64,000 nt of DNA from Mesorhizobium sp. (GTDB lineage Bacteria; Pseudomonadota; Alphaproteobacteria; Rhizobiales; Rhizobiaceae): NCBI RefSeq assembly GCF_016793485.1, contig NZ_JAEULZ010000003.1, forward strand, positions 282,281 through 346,280, given 5' to 3'. The translations under genes and the position numbers were made by a program. Positions 44,573 through 53,998 of this stretch are shown piece by piece. Position 1 is the stretch's first letter, and each line of letters starts with the position of its first letter. The notes under the pieces were generated by a model. It saw nothing but the letters and a program-made list of their open reading frames with translations. It ran no database searches and was not told the DNA's origin.

Positions 44573-44757
44573 TGGTCTGGCCTGTCGAATGGGCCCATTC
44601 GGGCCGAACTAAAAGGCGCGCCCAAGAGCGCGCCCGAATTTGTGACAGGCTCATAAACGAGGAGTCTTGCCCCTGTCAACCTCGCAGGCAGGCTGAGAAG
44701 GAGTCTTGCGAGCCCTGACCGGCTCCCGTAACCTGTTCATCTGGCAGGAGAAAACCC

Positions 44758-45180
44758 GTGCAACGCCCCATTTCCGCTTTCACCTTCGCTTTCGTGCTTT
44801 CGATCTTTGCATTTTCCTATCCCGCTCAATCGCAGGATTGCGACCCGAATGACGAGAGCCAGATGGGCATGAACATATGCGCGGCCGCCGACTACAAGGC
44901 CGAGGACGCCAAGCTCAACAGGGCTTATCGCGAGATCGTCAAGCGCCTGTCGGATTCGCCCGAAAGCAGGAAGTTGCTTCAGACAGCCCAGCGTGACTGG
45001 ATCGCCTTCCGCGATGCCGAGTGTGCGTTCTCCACCAACGACAGCAAGGACGGTTCGATCTATCCTATGCTGCTGTCACAGTGCCTGGCCGACCTCACCG
45101 AAGCACGTGCCAAACAGCTTGGCGCTTATCTCGACTGCGAGGAAGGCGACATGTCCTGCCCGGTTCCGGCGGCTGAGTAG
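44758..45180 (+). CDS. Lysozyme-inhibitor LprI-like (DUF1311) secreted protein
   Basis: 140 residues from a GTG start after GGAG. A signal peptide (about 1-25) precedes a DUF1311/LprI-N domain: DCDPNDESQMGMNICAAADYKAEDAKLNRAYREIVKRLSDSPESRKLLQTAQRDWIAFRDAECAF and YPMLLSQCLADLTEARAKQLGAYL, with paired cysteines. LprI of Mycobacterium inhibits lysozyme; other members are of unknown role. It ends 3 bp before the convergent purK. Confidence 0.88.
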   Translation: MQRPISAFTFAFVLSIFAFSYPAQSQDCDPNDESQMGMNICAAADYKAEDAKLNRAYREIVKRLSDSPESRKLLQTAQRDWIAFRDAECAFSTNDSKDGSIYPMLLSQCLADLTEARAKQLGAYLDCEEGDMSCPVPAAE

Positions 45181-45183
45181 AAC

Positions 45184-46278
45184 TTACGAGCCTATTGGAC
45201 GGATACGGGTAAAGTGGCCCATCTTGCGGCCTGGCCGGGCTTCGGCCTTGCCGTAAAGATGCAGCACGAGGTTCTGCTCGGCGAGCAGCGCAGGCGCCCG
45301 CGCCACCTCGTCCCCGATCAGGTTCTCCATCACGCAGTCCGAGTGACGCGCCGTATCTCCGAGCGGCAAGCCGGCGACCGCTCGTATATGCTGCTCGAAC
45401 TGCGAGACGGCGCAGGCCGCCTCCGTCCAGTGCCCCGAATTGTGGACGCGCGGCGCAATCTCATTGACGAGCAGCGAGCCGTCGGCCAGCACAAAGAACT
45501 CGATGCCGATGACGCCTATGTAGTCCAGCGCGTCGAGGATGGCGAAGGCGGCGGCCCGGGCGGCATCAGCCGTGGAGGCCCGTATGCGTGCCGGCACCGT
45601 GGATGTGTGGAGTATCCCGTCGCGGTGAACGTTCTCCGCCGGATCGTAGCAGCGGATCGTACCGTCCCATCCGCGGGCAGCGATGATCGAAATCTCGCGC
45701 TCGAAGGCGATGAGTTGCTCGAAGATCAGCGGTACGCCGCCCATGCTGGCGTATATGCCTGTCGGGTCATCGGCAAAATTCCGGAAAACGCGCTGGCCCT
45801 TGCCGTCATAGCCGAGACGTCTTGTCTTCAGCACTCCCGATCCGCTGAAGGCCTCCAGCGCTTCTGCTAGCGAGGCGTCGTCATCGACAAGCATATATCG
45901 TGCGGTCTTCGTGCCAAACTCGTTCAGCCCGGATTTTTCGAGCGCCCGGTCCTGGGCAACCTGTAACGCGAGTGATGGCGGGAACACGGCCACATGTTCG
46001 CAAAGCGTATCCGCCGCCTCGACCGGCACGTTCTCGAATTCGTAGGTGACGGCGTCGCAGGCTGCGAGTTGAGCCAGAGCCAGTCGATCGTCGTAGGCCG
46101 CCACGATTTGCAGATTCGCGACCTGCGCGGCCGGGCAATCGGCCTGCGGTTCGAGGATGACCGTTCTGTAGCCCAGCCGGGCAGCGGCCATCGCCAGCAT
46201 GCGGCCAAGCTGGCCGCCGCCGACGATGCCGATCGTCGCTCCGGGAGCGAGCGGTTTCGTTTTAGTCCGACCGATCAT
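45184..46278 (-). CDS. purK: 5-(carboxyamino)imidazole ribonucleotide synthase
   Basis: 364 residues. The ATP-grasp enzyme motifs are clear: [28 protein letters not shown] at the start, [24 protein letters not shown], and [17 protein letters not shown] near the end. It converts AIR to N5-CAIR with bicarbonate and ATP in purine synthesis. It overlaps purE by 4 bp. Confidence 0.97.
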   Translation of the reverse strand: MIGRTKTKPLAPGATIGIVGGGQLGRMLAMAAARLGYRTVILEPQADCPAAQVANLQIVAAYDDRLALAQLAACDAVTYEFENVPVEAADTLCEHVAVFPPSLALQVAQDRALEKSGLNEFGTKTARYMLVDDDASLAEALEAFSGSGVLKTRRLGYDGKGQRVFRNFADDPTGIYASMGGVPLIFEQLIAFEREISIIAARGWDGTIRCYDPAENVHRDGILHTSTVPARIRASTADAARAAAFAILDALDYIGVIGIEFFVLADGSLLVNEIAPRVHNSGHWTEAACAVSQFEQHIRAVAGLPLGDTARHSDCVMENLIGDEVARAPALLAEQNLVLHLYGKAEARPGRKMGHFTRIRPIGS

Positions 46279-46778
46279 TGTCCCTCGGACGGTTCTGCCG
46301 CGACCTTCGCGGTCTGCGCGGCGCGGAACTTGTCTAGCCGCTTGGCCAGCGCCTCGTCGGAAAGCGCCAGCACCGCCGCGGCCAGAAGCGCGGCGTTGAC
46401 CGCCCCGGCACGGCCGATCGCCAATGTCCCAACCGGAATGCCGGCCGGCATCTGTACGATGGAGAGCAGCGAATCCTGACCCGCAAGCGCCTTCGATTCC
46501 ACCGGCACGCCAAAGACCGGCAGCGGTGTCAGCGCCGCGGTCATGCCGGGCAGATGTGCCGCGCCGCCGGCGCCCGCGATAACGACCTTATAGCCGGCGT
46601 CCCTCGCCCCCTTGGCGAAATCGTAAAGCCGCTCGGGCGTGCGGTGGGCGGAGACGATCTTCTTGTCATGGCCGATGCCGAGCGCGGAAAGCGTTTCGGC
46701 CGCATGGCGCATGGTTGCCCAGTCGGACTGGCTGCCCATGATGATCGCAACCTCGGCGCGCTTGCTGTTCAACGACAT
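46275..46778 (-). CDS. purE: N5-carboxyaminoimidazole ribonucleotide mutase
   Basis: 167 residues. [45 protein letters not shown] and [28 protein letters not shown] are the class I PurE signature. It moves the carboxyl group of N5-CAIR to make CAIR, using the purK product. The purEK order and overlap are classic. Confidence 0.97.
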   Translation of the reverse strand: MSLNSKRAEVAIIMGSQSDWATMRHAAETLSALGIGHDKKIVSAHRTPERLYDFAKGARDAGYKVVIAGAGGAAHLPGMTAALTPLPVFGVPVESKALAGQDSLLSIVQMPAGIPVGTLAIGRAGAVNAALLAAAVLALSDEALAKRLDKFRAAQTAKVAAEPSEGQ

Positions 46779-46901
46779 GTCTCCCGGCGATTCGGCGGGC
46801 TCCGCGGCCCATATGCGGAAATGGCCCTAGTGGAATTCGGCTCCCCTCGCAAGGACGGCAATCCAGCGAGCGCGGTGCTTTGTCGCCGTCGCGAAAACGA
46901 A

Positions 46902-47105
46902 TCAGGCGATGATGTCTGGGATGATCTTGTCTTCCAGGGACTTCAACCGATCCTTGAGCCCCAGCTTTTTCTTTTTCATGCGCTGGATTTGCAAGGGATC
47001 GCAGCCGACCGCCATCATCGCGTTAATCGCGGCATCGAAATCCGTGTGTTCCTGCTTGAGTTTTGCATATTCCAGGCGAATTTCGCTCTGTTCCTGGTCG
47101 GACAT
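46902..47105 (-). CDS. YdcH-family (DUF465) small protein
   Basis: 67 residues, acidic and helical: EIRLEYAKLKQEHTDFDAAINAMMAVGCDPLQIQRMKKKKLGLKDRLKSLEDKIIP, the DUF465/YdcH pattern. Such proteins are short coiled-coil proteins of unknown function. It lies upstream of purE on the same strand (123 bp gap). Confidence 0.9.
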   Translation of the reverse strand: MSDQEQSEIRLEYAKLKQEHTDFDAAINAMMAVGCDPLQIQRMKKKKLGLKDRLKSLEDKIIPDIIA

Positions 47106-47345
47106 GGCTACCGTCTGCAGGGTTTCTGGCGTCGAAAAACGCCAATCCGGAGGGCTCCGGAAGCAAGTACCACCGGCGCGGCAGCCCTTAGCACATTTTT
47201 GCGTTCACGGGAATGCTACCATCACCCGTTCGACACCGAACCTTTAAGGTGGCAAACTGTCATCGTGCCGTCATGGACGGAACCAACGGCGGGGTCCGTT
47301 TGTTGCGGTTCGCAATCGAGGAAACCATGAAAGGGAGAACCAATC

Positions 47346-47525
47346 ATGTCTCTTGCCAACCATCTTGAAGAGCTGCAGCGAAAGCACGGCGATATCGAAC
47401 GCGAGATCGACGAAGCATTGCTTCATCCGTCGGTCGACGATCTCGATATCGCGGCTCTCAAGCGGCGCAAGCTGGCCCTCAAGGACGAGATTGAGAAACT
47501 GAAGGCGCAACCCACGAAACACTGA
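47346..47525 (+). CDS. Second YdcH-family (DUF465) small protein, 59 aa
   Basis: A 60-codon frame with an AAAGGGAG site upstream encodes MSLANHLEELQRKHGDIERE followed by IDEALLHPSVDDLDIAALKRRKLALKDEIEKLK. The spacing of the helices and the LKRRKLxLKDEIEKL end match DUF465. It is divergent from the related gene at 46902, with about 240 bp between them. Too short for many gene callers. Confidence 0.82.
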   Translation: MSLANHLEELQRKHGDIEREIDEALLHPSVDDLDIAALKRRKLALKDEIEKLKAQPTKH

Positions 47526-47560
47526 CGCTCTTCGTCGCACATAGTGCGAATACCTATCGG

Positions 47561-47600
47561 CGGCGGCGCATTCGTGCCGCCGGTTGATGGTGTACTTTTT
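47561..47600 (+). terminator. Possible terminator of the DUF465 gene
   Basis: A 7-bp stem CGGCGGC-GCATTCGT-GCCGCCG (47561-47582) is followed a few bases later by a TTTTT tract ending at 47600. Confidence 0.45.
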
Positions 47601-47673
47601 AGTCTGACGGCGTATTTGCCGGCCTTCTAAACCGGGCATTTTAGACTATTCACGATATCAGGGCCTGCAAGCC

Positions 47674-48450
47674 TCAATCGAACACGCAGGGCCAGTTGCC
47701 CGGCGCGGTGATGCCCGTCGGTAGTTTGGTCTGCGCATCGCCGCAGGCCATATCGACCTGCCACTGCTGTAGACCGGTCGCCGCCGACAAATCCTGCCCC
47801 TCGATCCGCGTGAGGAACAGGAATGCGCTTTCAAAGTCGAGCGCGCCGCTGAACTGCACCTTGCTCAGGTCAGCTCGCGACAGATTGGCCAGCGCAAATC
47901 TTGAGCCGGTTATGTCGGCCCCGGTGAAATCGGCGCGGCCGAGATCAGCCTTTGTAAAGTCGACATCAACGAGATTGGCATTGGTGAAGTTGGAACGCTG
48001 CAACTCGGCGCTGGCAAAGGTCGAGCCTTTGGCAAGAAGCCCGCTGAAATTGGTACGATAGGCCTCGATCCGGTCGAATTTCGCGCCTTGAGCCTGCGAA
48101 CCCGCCAGCGATGCCCTAACAAGCGTCGCTTTTTCAAAATTGGCCGCCATCAGGTTGCTGTCGCGCAGGTCTGTCGAAGTGAAATCGGTCTCGACAAGCG
48201 TGGCTCCGTTGAGGTCGCTGCCACTGATGACGATCACTTTCTTCGAACACCCGGTCCAGTCGATTCCCGGCGCCGCCGAAGCTTGGCAGTCGGGTGCCGC
48301 TTCGGCGACGGACAGAGCCATCAGGGAGGCCACCATCATGAGCGCGGCTTTCACGGTGGATGTCGAGCCTAAGGACGTTCTCAATGCAACCCTCCTCCAG
48401 GGACCTCGCCGCACACTATCAAGTCGCCCCAGCCCCGTCATCTCCATCAT
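47674..48450 (-). CDS. Exported pentapeptide-repeat protein coupled to an ArsR regulator
   Basis: 258 residues from the ATG that overlaps the ArsR stop (ATGA). A hydrophobic leader (about 33-51, VKAALMMVASLMALSVAEA) precedes about fifteen pentapeptide repeats of the A(D/N)LxX type (for example LVDVDFTKADLGRADFTGADITGSRFALANLSRADL), which fold as a right-handed beta-helix. Cysteines flank the repeats (PDCQA, DWTGC, MACGD, WPCVFD). It is probably periplasmic. Known pentapeptide proteins of the MfpA type mimic DNA, but those are cytoplasmic, so that role is not implied. Function unknown. Confidence 0.82.
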   Translation of the reverse strand: MMEMTGLGRLDSVRRGPWRRVALRTSLGSTSTVKAALMMVASLMALSVAEAAPDCQASAAPGIDWTGCSKKVIVISGSDLNGATLVETDFTSTDLRDSNLMAANFEKATLVRASLAGSQAQGAKFDRIEAYRTNFSGLLAKGSTFASAELQRSNFTNANLVDVDFTKADLGRADFTGADITGSRFALANLSRADLSKVQFSGALDFESAFLFLTRIEGQDLSAATGLQQWQVDMACGDAQTKLPTGITAPGNWPCVFD

Positions 48451-48710
48451 GCCTCCCAGAACTGGTCCAGCCAGATGTTGAGCTTCATGAACCCACCAGC
48501 GGAAACAGCGTAAATCCTTCTTGTGCCGTGGGCCTGTACATCGACCAACCCTGCATCGAGCAATATCTTGAGGTGCTGAGAAACGGCCGGGCGCGATACC
48601 GGTAGGCCGGATGCGAGTTCGCTGACCGTCTTCGGCCCCCGGCGAAGCTCCTCCAGAAGGTGGCGCCGGTTGGGGTCGGCTATCGCCAGGAATGCATCGG
48701 CGAAGGTCAT
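48447..48710 (-). CDS. ArsR-family winged-helix regulator
   Basis: 87 residues. FLAIADPNRRHLLEELRRGPKTVSELASGLPVSRPAVSQHLKILLDAGLVDVQAHGTRRIYAVS is an ArsR winged helix. There is no visible metal-binding cysteine pair, so the signal may not be a metal. Regulators of this branch usually lie next to an SRPBCC-family gene; here the overlapping partner is a pentapeptide-repeat gene. Confidence 0.9.
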   Translation of the reverse strand: MTFADAFLAIADPNRRHLLEELRRGPKTVSELASGLPVSRPAVSQHLKILLDAGLVDVQAHGTRRIYAVSAGGFMKLNIWLDQFWEA

Positions 48711-48792
48711 AGCTTTTTGTGGGACAGAATGGGAGCGATCTCAACTCCCTTCTTTACAGTGAAGGCTCTTCACATCGATTTGAAGGACGTTC

Positions 48793-50046
48793 CTACTTCG
48801 CATCCTCCGCCGGCGTACGCGGATCGAGCCGTGCGGCCTCCGGGGTCGCACCGCGATCAGCCGGCATGGTCTTGAACGCCTCGCGTGCCTCGAGCGGCAC
48901 GGGCGCGCGGCGGCCGATGCGCAGGATGGTGTAGCCGACAAGAAGGAAGTGCGCGAGCGCCGTGGCGAGGAACAGGCTCTCCGGCCGCATCACGCCCATC
49001 AGCGCCGCGCCGAGCATCGGTCCGATCATGGTGCCGAAGCCGTAGAGCAGCAGCAGGCCGCCCGACACCTTCACGAACTCCTCCGGTCTGGCGTGGTCGT
49101 TGGCGTGCGCGACCGCAAGCGAATAGAGCGTGTAAGCGAACGCTCCATAGGCCGCCGTCATCGCAATGACGAAGGCACCCGAGCGTGGCGTCAAAAGAAA
49201 TATCAGGACGCCGACGATGGCGCAGGCGAGCGCCGCGCCGACCAGTACATAGCGGCGATCCGTCTTGTCCGAGAGGCGTCCGACCGGCATCTGCAACGCT
49301 GCGCCGGCCACGACGACTAGACTCATCATCAGGGCGATTTCGGCCGTCGAGATACCGATGCGCGCGCCATAGACGGCTCCGAGCGTTCCCCAAGCGCCGT
49401 TTGCCACGCCAATCAGCAGGCAGGCGGCGGATGATACCGGCGAATTCGCATAGAGCCCGCGTATATCGAGTGTCACGTCCTGCAGCGGCCTCGGATGCGC
49501 GGCGCTGGAGACCGCCGTCGGCAGCAGCGCGGCGCAGAAGAAGATGCCCGTTACCATGAAAAGCGCGTCCGAACGCACGTCGCCGGCGGCGACGATCATC
49601 TGTCCGGCCATGATCGAGGCGTAGGTCACCATCATGTAGAGGCCGAAAACCGTGCCACGATTCTCGTTGGTCGCGCGCTCGTTGAGCCAGCTCTCGATCA
49701 CCATGAACGCGCCGGCCATGGTGAAGCCGGTGAAGGCACGCAGCAGGATCCAGACATATGGATCGATCATCAGGCCGGTCAAAAGCGCTATAATGGCTCC
49801 CGAAGCGGCAAAGGCGCCGAAGGCGCGCACGTGTCCGGCTCGACGCACGATCCGCGGCGCGAACAGGCAGCCCGCCACGAAGCCTCCGGCCCAGGCCGTA
49901 CCCATGAAACCGAGCGACGCCGTTGAGAAGCCTTCCACCTGTCCGCGAAGCGGCAGCAGAAGCCCGTGCAGGCCGGAGGCAGCAAGCAGGAACGCTGTAC
50001 CGCGCAGCAGCGAGAAGATCGGCTTATAGGCCCCAAAATTCAGCAT
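48793..50046 (-). CDS. MFS transporter (YcaD-like)
   Basis: 417 residues, twelve membrane segments. Typical MFS motif A is PVGRLSDKTDRRYVLV in the second half, and GFMGTAWAGGFVAGCLFAPRIVRRAGHVRAFG in the first half. It resembles the YcaD/UMF2 group of predicted drug or sugar exporters. Substrate unknown. Directly downstream of the ArsR gene's upstream side, but its own start is 50046. Confidence 0.9.
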   Translation of the reverse strand: MLNFGAYKPIFSLLRGTAFLLAASGLHGLLLPLRGQVEGFSTASLGFMGTAWAGGFVAGCLFAPRIVRRAGHVRAFGAFAASGAIIALLTGLMIDPYVWILLRAFTGFTMAGAFMVIESWLNERATNENRGTVFGLYMMVTYASIMAGQMIVAAGDVRSDALFMVTGIFFCAALLPTAVSSAAHPRPLQDVTLDIRGLYANSPVSSAACLLIGVANGAWGTLGAVYGARIGISTAEIALMMSLVVVAGAALQMPVGRLSDKTDRRYVLVGAALACAIVGVLIFLLTPRSGAFVIAMTAAYGAFAYTLYSLAVAHANDHARPEEFVKVSGGLLLLYGFGTMIGPMLGAALMGVMRPESLFLATALAHFLLVGYTILRIGRRAPVPLEAREAFKTMPADRGATPEAARLDPRTPAEDAK

Positions 50047-50137
50047 GCGGGATCAGGGTCCGAATCGGTAAATGCAGGCAATCGGTACGATAGCGCTTTT
50101 GAGTTTCTTTTGCGGCATTGACGCGACATCCGTCTTG

Positions 50138-50332
50138 TCAGCTGCGCCGAAACAGCGCTTCGGCAGCCGTCTTGGTTGCACCCTTTGCCTTCAGCTCTGC
50201 CTCCAGACGCACTATCTCACCGCGCAGGATGCCGATGCGGTCGGTAAGTTCAGTCACGGAAAGAAGCGAAAGATCCTGGCCGATCTCGTGCGCCTTGGCC
50301 TTTTTCCTAGGCTCTTCGTCGAAAAGCGCCAT
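50138..50332 (-). CDS. DUF1192-family small protein, 64 aa
   Basis: 64 residues: MALFDEEPRKKAKAHEIGQD then LSLLSVTELTDRIGILRGEIVRLEAELKAKGATKTAAEALFRR. This matches DUF1192, a short coiled-coil family of alphaproteobacteria. It is divergent from the quinone oxidoreductase gene (112 bp), a conserved pair in rhizobia. Role unknown. Confidence 0.88.
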   Translation of the reverse strand: MALFDEEPRKKAKAHEIGQDLSLLSVTELTDRIGILRGEIVRLEAELKAKGATKTAAEALFRRS

Positions 50333-50444
50333 CACGTCCTCCGCTTTGGGTGCCCGTCTTTGCAGGTCCGTCGTCAAAGAATACATAGTCCAGCACGAAG
50401 CACCAACCAGAGGATGCCGGAACGACGCGGCACAGGAGATGACG

Positions 50445-51455
50445 ATGGCGAGGACGGCAAGCATTCCGGCGGTCATGACGGTCGTTGCGATTTCCGAACC
50501 GGGCGGCCCCCGCGTGCTCAAGCCGGAACAGCGAGAAGTGCCGAGACCCGGCGTGGGCGAGATCCTCATTCGCGTCCGTGCCGCAGGTGTGAACCGCCCG
50601 GATGTGCAGCAGCGCAAGGGGCTCTACCCGCCGCCCCCGGGCGCATCGGACCTGCCCGGCCTCGAAGTCGCGGGTGAGGTCGCAGCCGTGGGGGCCGAGG
50701 TGAAACGCTGGCACGGCGGCGACACGGTCACCGCTCTGACATCAGGCGGCGGCTATGCGGAATATGTCACCGTGCATGAAAGCAACGCCTTGCCGGTTCC
50801 GGGCGGGTTCACGTTCACGGAAGCCGCGGCGCTGCCCGAGAACTATTTCACTGTCTGGCACAACGTCTTCCAGCGTGGCGGCCTGAAGGCGGGCGAGACG
50901 TTTCTGGTCCACGGCGGCTCGTCTGGCATCGGCACCACGGCGATCCAGCTTGCCTCGGCTTTCGGCGCGCGCGTCTTCACGACGGCCGGCTCGGCGGAAA
51001 AATGCGCCGCGTGCGTCAGGCTCGGGGCAGAGCGCGCGATCAACTACCGCGAAGAAAGTTTCGTCGATGCGGTCAAGCAGGCGACCGACGGCAAGGGCGT
51101 GAACCTCATCCTCGACATGGTCGGCGGCGACTATGTTGCACGCAACTACCATGCGGCAGCGGTGGAAGGCCGCATCGTGCAGATCGCGACGCAGGACGGC
51201 GCCGTCGCCACCACGGATTTCTCGCGCCTCATGGTCAAGCGGCTAACACACACCGGCTCGACGCTCAGGCCGCGAAGCATCGAGTTCAAGGGTGAGGTCG
51301 CCCGGGAACTCGAGACACAAGTCTGGCCTTTGCTGGAGACGCGGCGGGTAGCGCCGGTGCTCGACATGATCTTTCCGCTTCAAGAAGCCTGGCGCGCGCA
51401 CGAGCGCATGGAAGACGGCGATCACGTCGGCAAGATAATGCTTGATGTGGCGTAA
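50445..51455 (+). CDS. NAD(P)H-quinone oxidoreductase (zinc-free MDR family)
   Basis: 336 residues. The nucleotide-binding motif is HGGSSGIGTTAIQLASAFGARVFTTAGSAEKC, and the N-terminal half has GVNRPDVQQRKGLYPPPPGASDLPGLEVAGEV, typical of QOR/PIG3-type reductases. No structural or catalytic zinc ligands are seen. It should reduce quinones with NADPH. AGGAG lies 6 bp before the ATG at 50445 and overlaps the alternative ATG at 50439, so the later start is preferred. Confidence 0.9.
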   Translation: MARTASIPAVMTVVAISEPGGPRVLKPEQREVPRPGVGEILIRVRAAGVNRPDVQQRKGLYPPPPGASDLPGLEVAGEVAAVGAEVKRWHGGDTVTALTSGGGYAEYVTVHESNALPVPGGFTFTEAAALPENYFTVWHNVFQRGGLKAGETFLVHGGSSGIGTTAIQLASAFGARVFTTAGSAEKCAACVRLGAERAINYREESFVDAVKQATDGKGVNLILDMVGGDYVARNYHAAAVEGRIVQIATQDGAVATTDFSRLMVKRLTHTGSTLRPRSIEFKGEVARELETQVWPLLETRRVAPVLDMIFPLQEAWRAHERMEDGDHVGKIMLDVA

Positions 51456-51565
51456 CGGCGGCGAGCACATCCTCGCCTATGTGAGACGCCCTGACGCCCA
51501 ACCGGATCTCTGACATGCGCACGCGCAAAACACCCATCGGTGTGAAGTATTTTTTGTAATGCCAT

Positions 51566-51790
51566 TTGCCGATCGAATGGACAGAAATTAAAGAATTCTT
51601 GCATAAGTTGTATTATATGTATAATAGCACCCATGGGTTGTGGGTTGCTATGACGGGCTACATTCTTACATTTGCGGCAGGCGTAGGCGGAGGAGTAGCT
51701 CTTACCGTTCTCGTGCTTTGGTTGCAGATAAATTACGTGGAAGAAGCAACAACCGCAAAATACAAGGACATCGACTGGCTCGACCGTTGA
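51566..51790 (+). CDS. AT-rich orphan ORF, possible small membrane protein
   Basis: A 74-codon frame from a TTG (or a shorter one from ATG at 51617) has a single strong membrane segment (TGYILTFAAGVGGGVALTVLVLWLQI) and a charged end (YVEEATTAKYKDIDWLDR). Its base composition and codon choice (many A/T third positions) differ sharply from both neighbours. It fits no family I know. It may be a recently acquired small membrane or toxin-like protein, or a remnant. Confidence 0.45.
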   Translation: MPIEWTEIKEFLHKLYYMYNSTHGLWVAMTGYILTFAAGVGGGVALTVLVLWLQINYVEEATTAKYKDIDWLDR

Positions 51791-51836
51791 TCGATGGATA
51801 CATCTGCGGCGAGTCCGTCCGCCTATCAGCGCCCCT

Positions 51837-52535
51837 TCACACAACCATGACGTCGAGGCCTCCGACCCCATCGACGCGACCGTGAAGCACATCGCCCCGG
51901 CTGACCGGCCCCACACCTGCTGGCGTGCCGGTCATGATCACATCGCCCGGCGCGAGGCGGAACAGGCCGGACAGATAGCTGATCATTTCAGGCACCTTCC
52001 AGATCATCTGGTCGAGATCGCCCGCCTGCCGCCGCTCACCGTTGACGTCAAGCCGGATCGCACCGCGCGACGGATGGCCGATCTTCTCGGCGGCAACCAG
52101 AGGCGAGCAGGGTGCGGATTGCTCGAACGCTTTGGCGACTTCCCATGGGCGCGCCAGTTCCTTGGCCATCGCCTGCAGGTCGCGCCGCGTCATGTCCAGC
52201 CCGACGGCATAACCCCAGACGCAGTCGAGCGCGTCGGCCACTGGAATGTCGACGCCGCCACCCTTCAGCGCCACCACCATCTCGATCTCGTGATGCACGT
52301 CATTGCTTGCGGACGGATAGGGGAAGCTATCGCCGGCAAAAAGATTGTCGGGGTTCTTCTGGAAGAAGAACGGCGGCTCGCGATTGGGATCGCCGCCCAT
52401 CTCGATGGCGTGGTCGGCATAGTTACGGCCGACGCAATAGACGCGGTGCACCGGAAACAGCAGGGTCGACTGCGCAATCGGAAGCGTTGCCGCGGCCACC
52501 GGCTGGATGGCAAATCGCGTGGTTGCGGTGGTCAT
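51837..52535 (-). CDS. Fumarylacetoacetate hydrolase family protein
   Basis: 232 residues. RVYCVGRNYADHAIEMGG, PPFFFQKNPDNLFAGD, VHHEIEMVVAL and the metal-binding DVIMTGTPAGVGPVSRGDVL belong to the FAH family (FahD1-like/acylpyruvate hydrolase). It probably cleaves acylpyruvates or decarboxylates oxaloacetate with Mg2+. The exact substrate is not given by the sequence. Confidence 0.93.
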   Translation of the reverse strand: MTTATTRFAIQPVAAATLPIAQSTLLFPVHRVYCVGRNYADHAIEMGGDPNREPPFFFQKNPDNLFAGDSFPYPSASNDVHHEIEMVVALKGGGVDIPVADALDCVWGYAVGLDMTRRDLQAMAKELARPWEVAKAFEQSAPCSPLVAAEKIGHPSRGAIRLDVNGERRQAGDLDQMIWKVPEMISYLSGLFRLAPGDVIMTGTPAGVGPVSRGDVLHGRVDGVGGLDVMVV

Positions 52536-52738
52536 CTGTTCTCTCCCGTCATGCGCACCTGCAGATATGACATAACCACACCCCTATTCAATCGACAGCC
52601 TGCCGGACAAGATCTTCGATGGACCGCCGTGGCCCAATCGATTTGTTCGACACGGTTCTAAAACACAACGCTGGGCCAATACCGCTGCACTATCTACGTC
52701 TGCGTACGGTACTGTCCCTCGAAAGGTGACCGGCAGGT

Positions 52739-53998
52739 ATGAGCCCAGACAGTTCGACGGCGTCCGACCGACGCTATGCAGCCTTCCGTCACAAGGCGTT
52801 CCTGCGCTTCTGGGCAGCGCGGTTCCTCGCAACCTTTGCCACCCAGATCGTCTCGGTTGCGGTCGGCTGGCAGGTCTACGACCTGACCCGAGACCCCTTC
52901 GATCTCGGACTCGTCGGCATCATCCAGTTCCTGCCCTCCCTGCTGCTCGTGCTCGTGACGGGCGCCGTCTCCGACCGTTTCGGCCGGCGGCTGATCATGG
53001 GCATTGCCATGGGCATCGAGACCATCTGCGCCGCGTCGCTGCTGTTGCTGACGATGCGCGGCCTGACCGGCGTCGGCCCCATCTTTATCGTCCTTGCCGC
53101 CTTCGGCGTCGCGCGCGCTTTCTTCGGACCGGCATCCGCCTCGCTGGTGGCAAATCTGGTCCCCAGGGAAGATTTCCCCAATGCCGTTGCCTGGAACTCC
53201 TCAGCATGGCAAACCGCGACGATCGTCGGGCCAGTTGCAGGTGGGCTGCTTTATGGGCTGTCCGCAGAAGCCGCGTACGGCACAGCCGTGCTTCTGATGG
53301 CCGCCGCGACAGTCTTCATCTTCACCATCCCGAAACCGGCTCAGCGCGACACGCGCGAGCAACCCAGCCTGGAAAGCCTGTTCGCAGGTTTTCGCTACAT
53401 CTGGACCGAAAAGGTCGTGCTTGGGGCAATCTCGCTAGACCTGTTTGCGGTGCTGCTTTCCGGCGCGGTTGCATTGCTGCCCGTCTATGCGCGCGACATC
53501 CTCGAACTGGGGCCCTGGGGCCTCGGCCTATTGCGCGCTGCGCCCGGCGTCGGCGCAATCCTCGTCGCGATCTGGCTGACCGGTCACCCGATCCGCAACC
53601 ATGCCGGCGTTATCATGCTGGCCTTCGTTGCGCTGTTTGGAGCATTCACCGTCGTGTTCGGCGTCTCGACCATGCCGTGGCTTTCGATCTTCGCGCTCGC
53701 CATGCTCGGCGCGACCGACATGGTCAGCGTCTACATCAGAGAAACACTGATCCAGCTCTGGACGCCCGACGAGGTTCGCGGGCGCGTCAACGCCGTGAAC
53801 ATGGTCTTCGTCGGCGCATCGAATGAACTCGGCGAATTCCGCGCCGGAACCATGGCGGCGCTGATCGGCACGGTGCCCGCCGTCGTGTTCGGCGGCCTGG
53901 GCGCGATCGGCGTGGCCGGCCTTTGGGCGTTCCTGTTCCCGCAGTTGAGAAACATCCGCGACCTGCGCGGGAAGCATTCGGACGGTCCGTCTACCTGA
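52739..53998 (+). CDS. MFS exporter (EntS-like, MFS_3)
   Basis: 419 residues, about eleven or twelve membrane segments. FWAARFLATFATQIVSVAVGWQVYDLTRDPFDLGLVGIIQFLPSLLLVLVTGAVSDRFGRRLIMG is the MFS_3 (EntS/MacB-like) start and RETLIQLWTPDEVRGRVNAVNMVFVGASNELGEFRAG is its late motif. It probably exports a small molecule by proton antiport. It overlaps the convergent amidotransferase gene by 8 bp. Confidence 0.92.
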   Translation: MSPDSSTASDRRYAAFRHKAFLRFWAARFLATFATQIVSVAVGWQVYDLTRDPFDLGLVGIIQFLPSLLLVLVTGAVSDRFGRRLIMGIAMGIETICAASLLLLTMRGLTGVGPIFIVLAAFGVARAFFGPASASLVANLVPREDFPNAVAWNSSAWQTATIVGPVAGGLLYGLSAEAAYGTAVLLMAAATVFIFTIPKPAQRDTREQPSLESLFAGFRYIWTEKVVLGAISLDLFAVLLSGAVALLPVYARDILELGPWGLGLLRAAPGVGAILVAIWLTGHPIRNHAGVIMLAFVALFGAFTVVFGVSTMPWLSIFALAMLGATDMVSVYIRETLIQLWTPDEVRGRVNAVNMVFVGASNELGEFRAGTMAALIGTVPAVVFGGLGAIGVAGLWAFLFPQLRNIRDLRGKHSDGPST

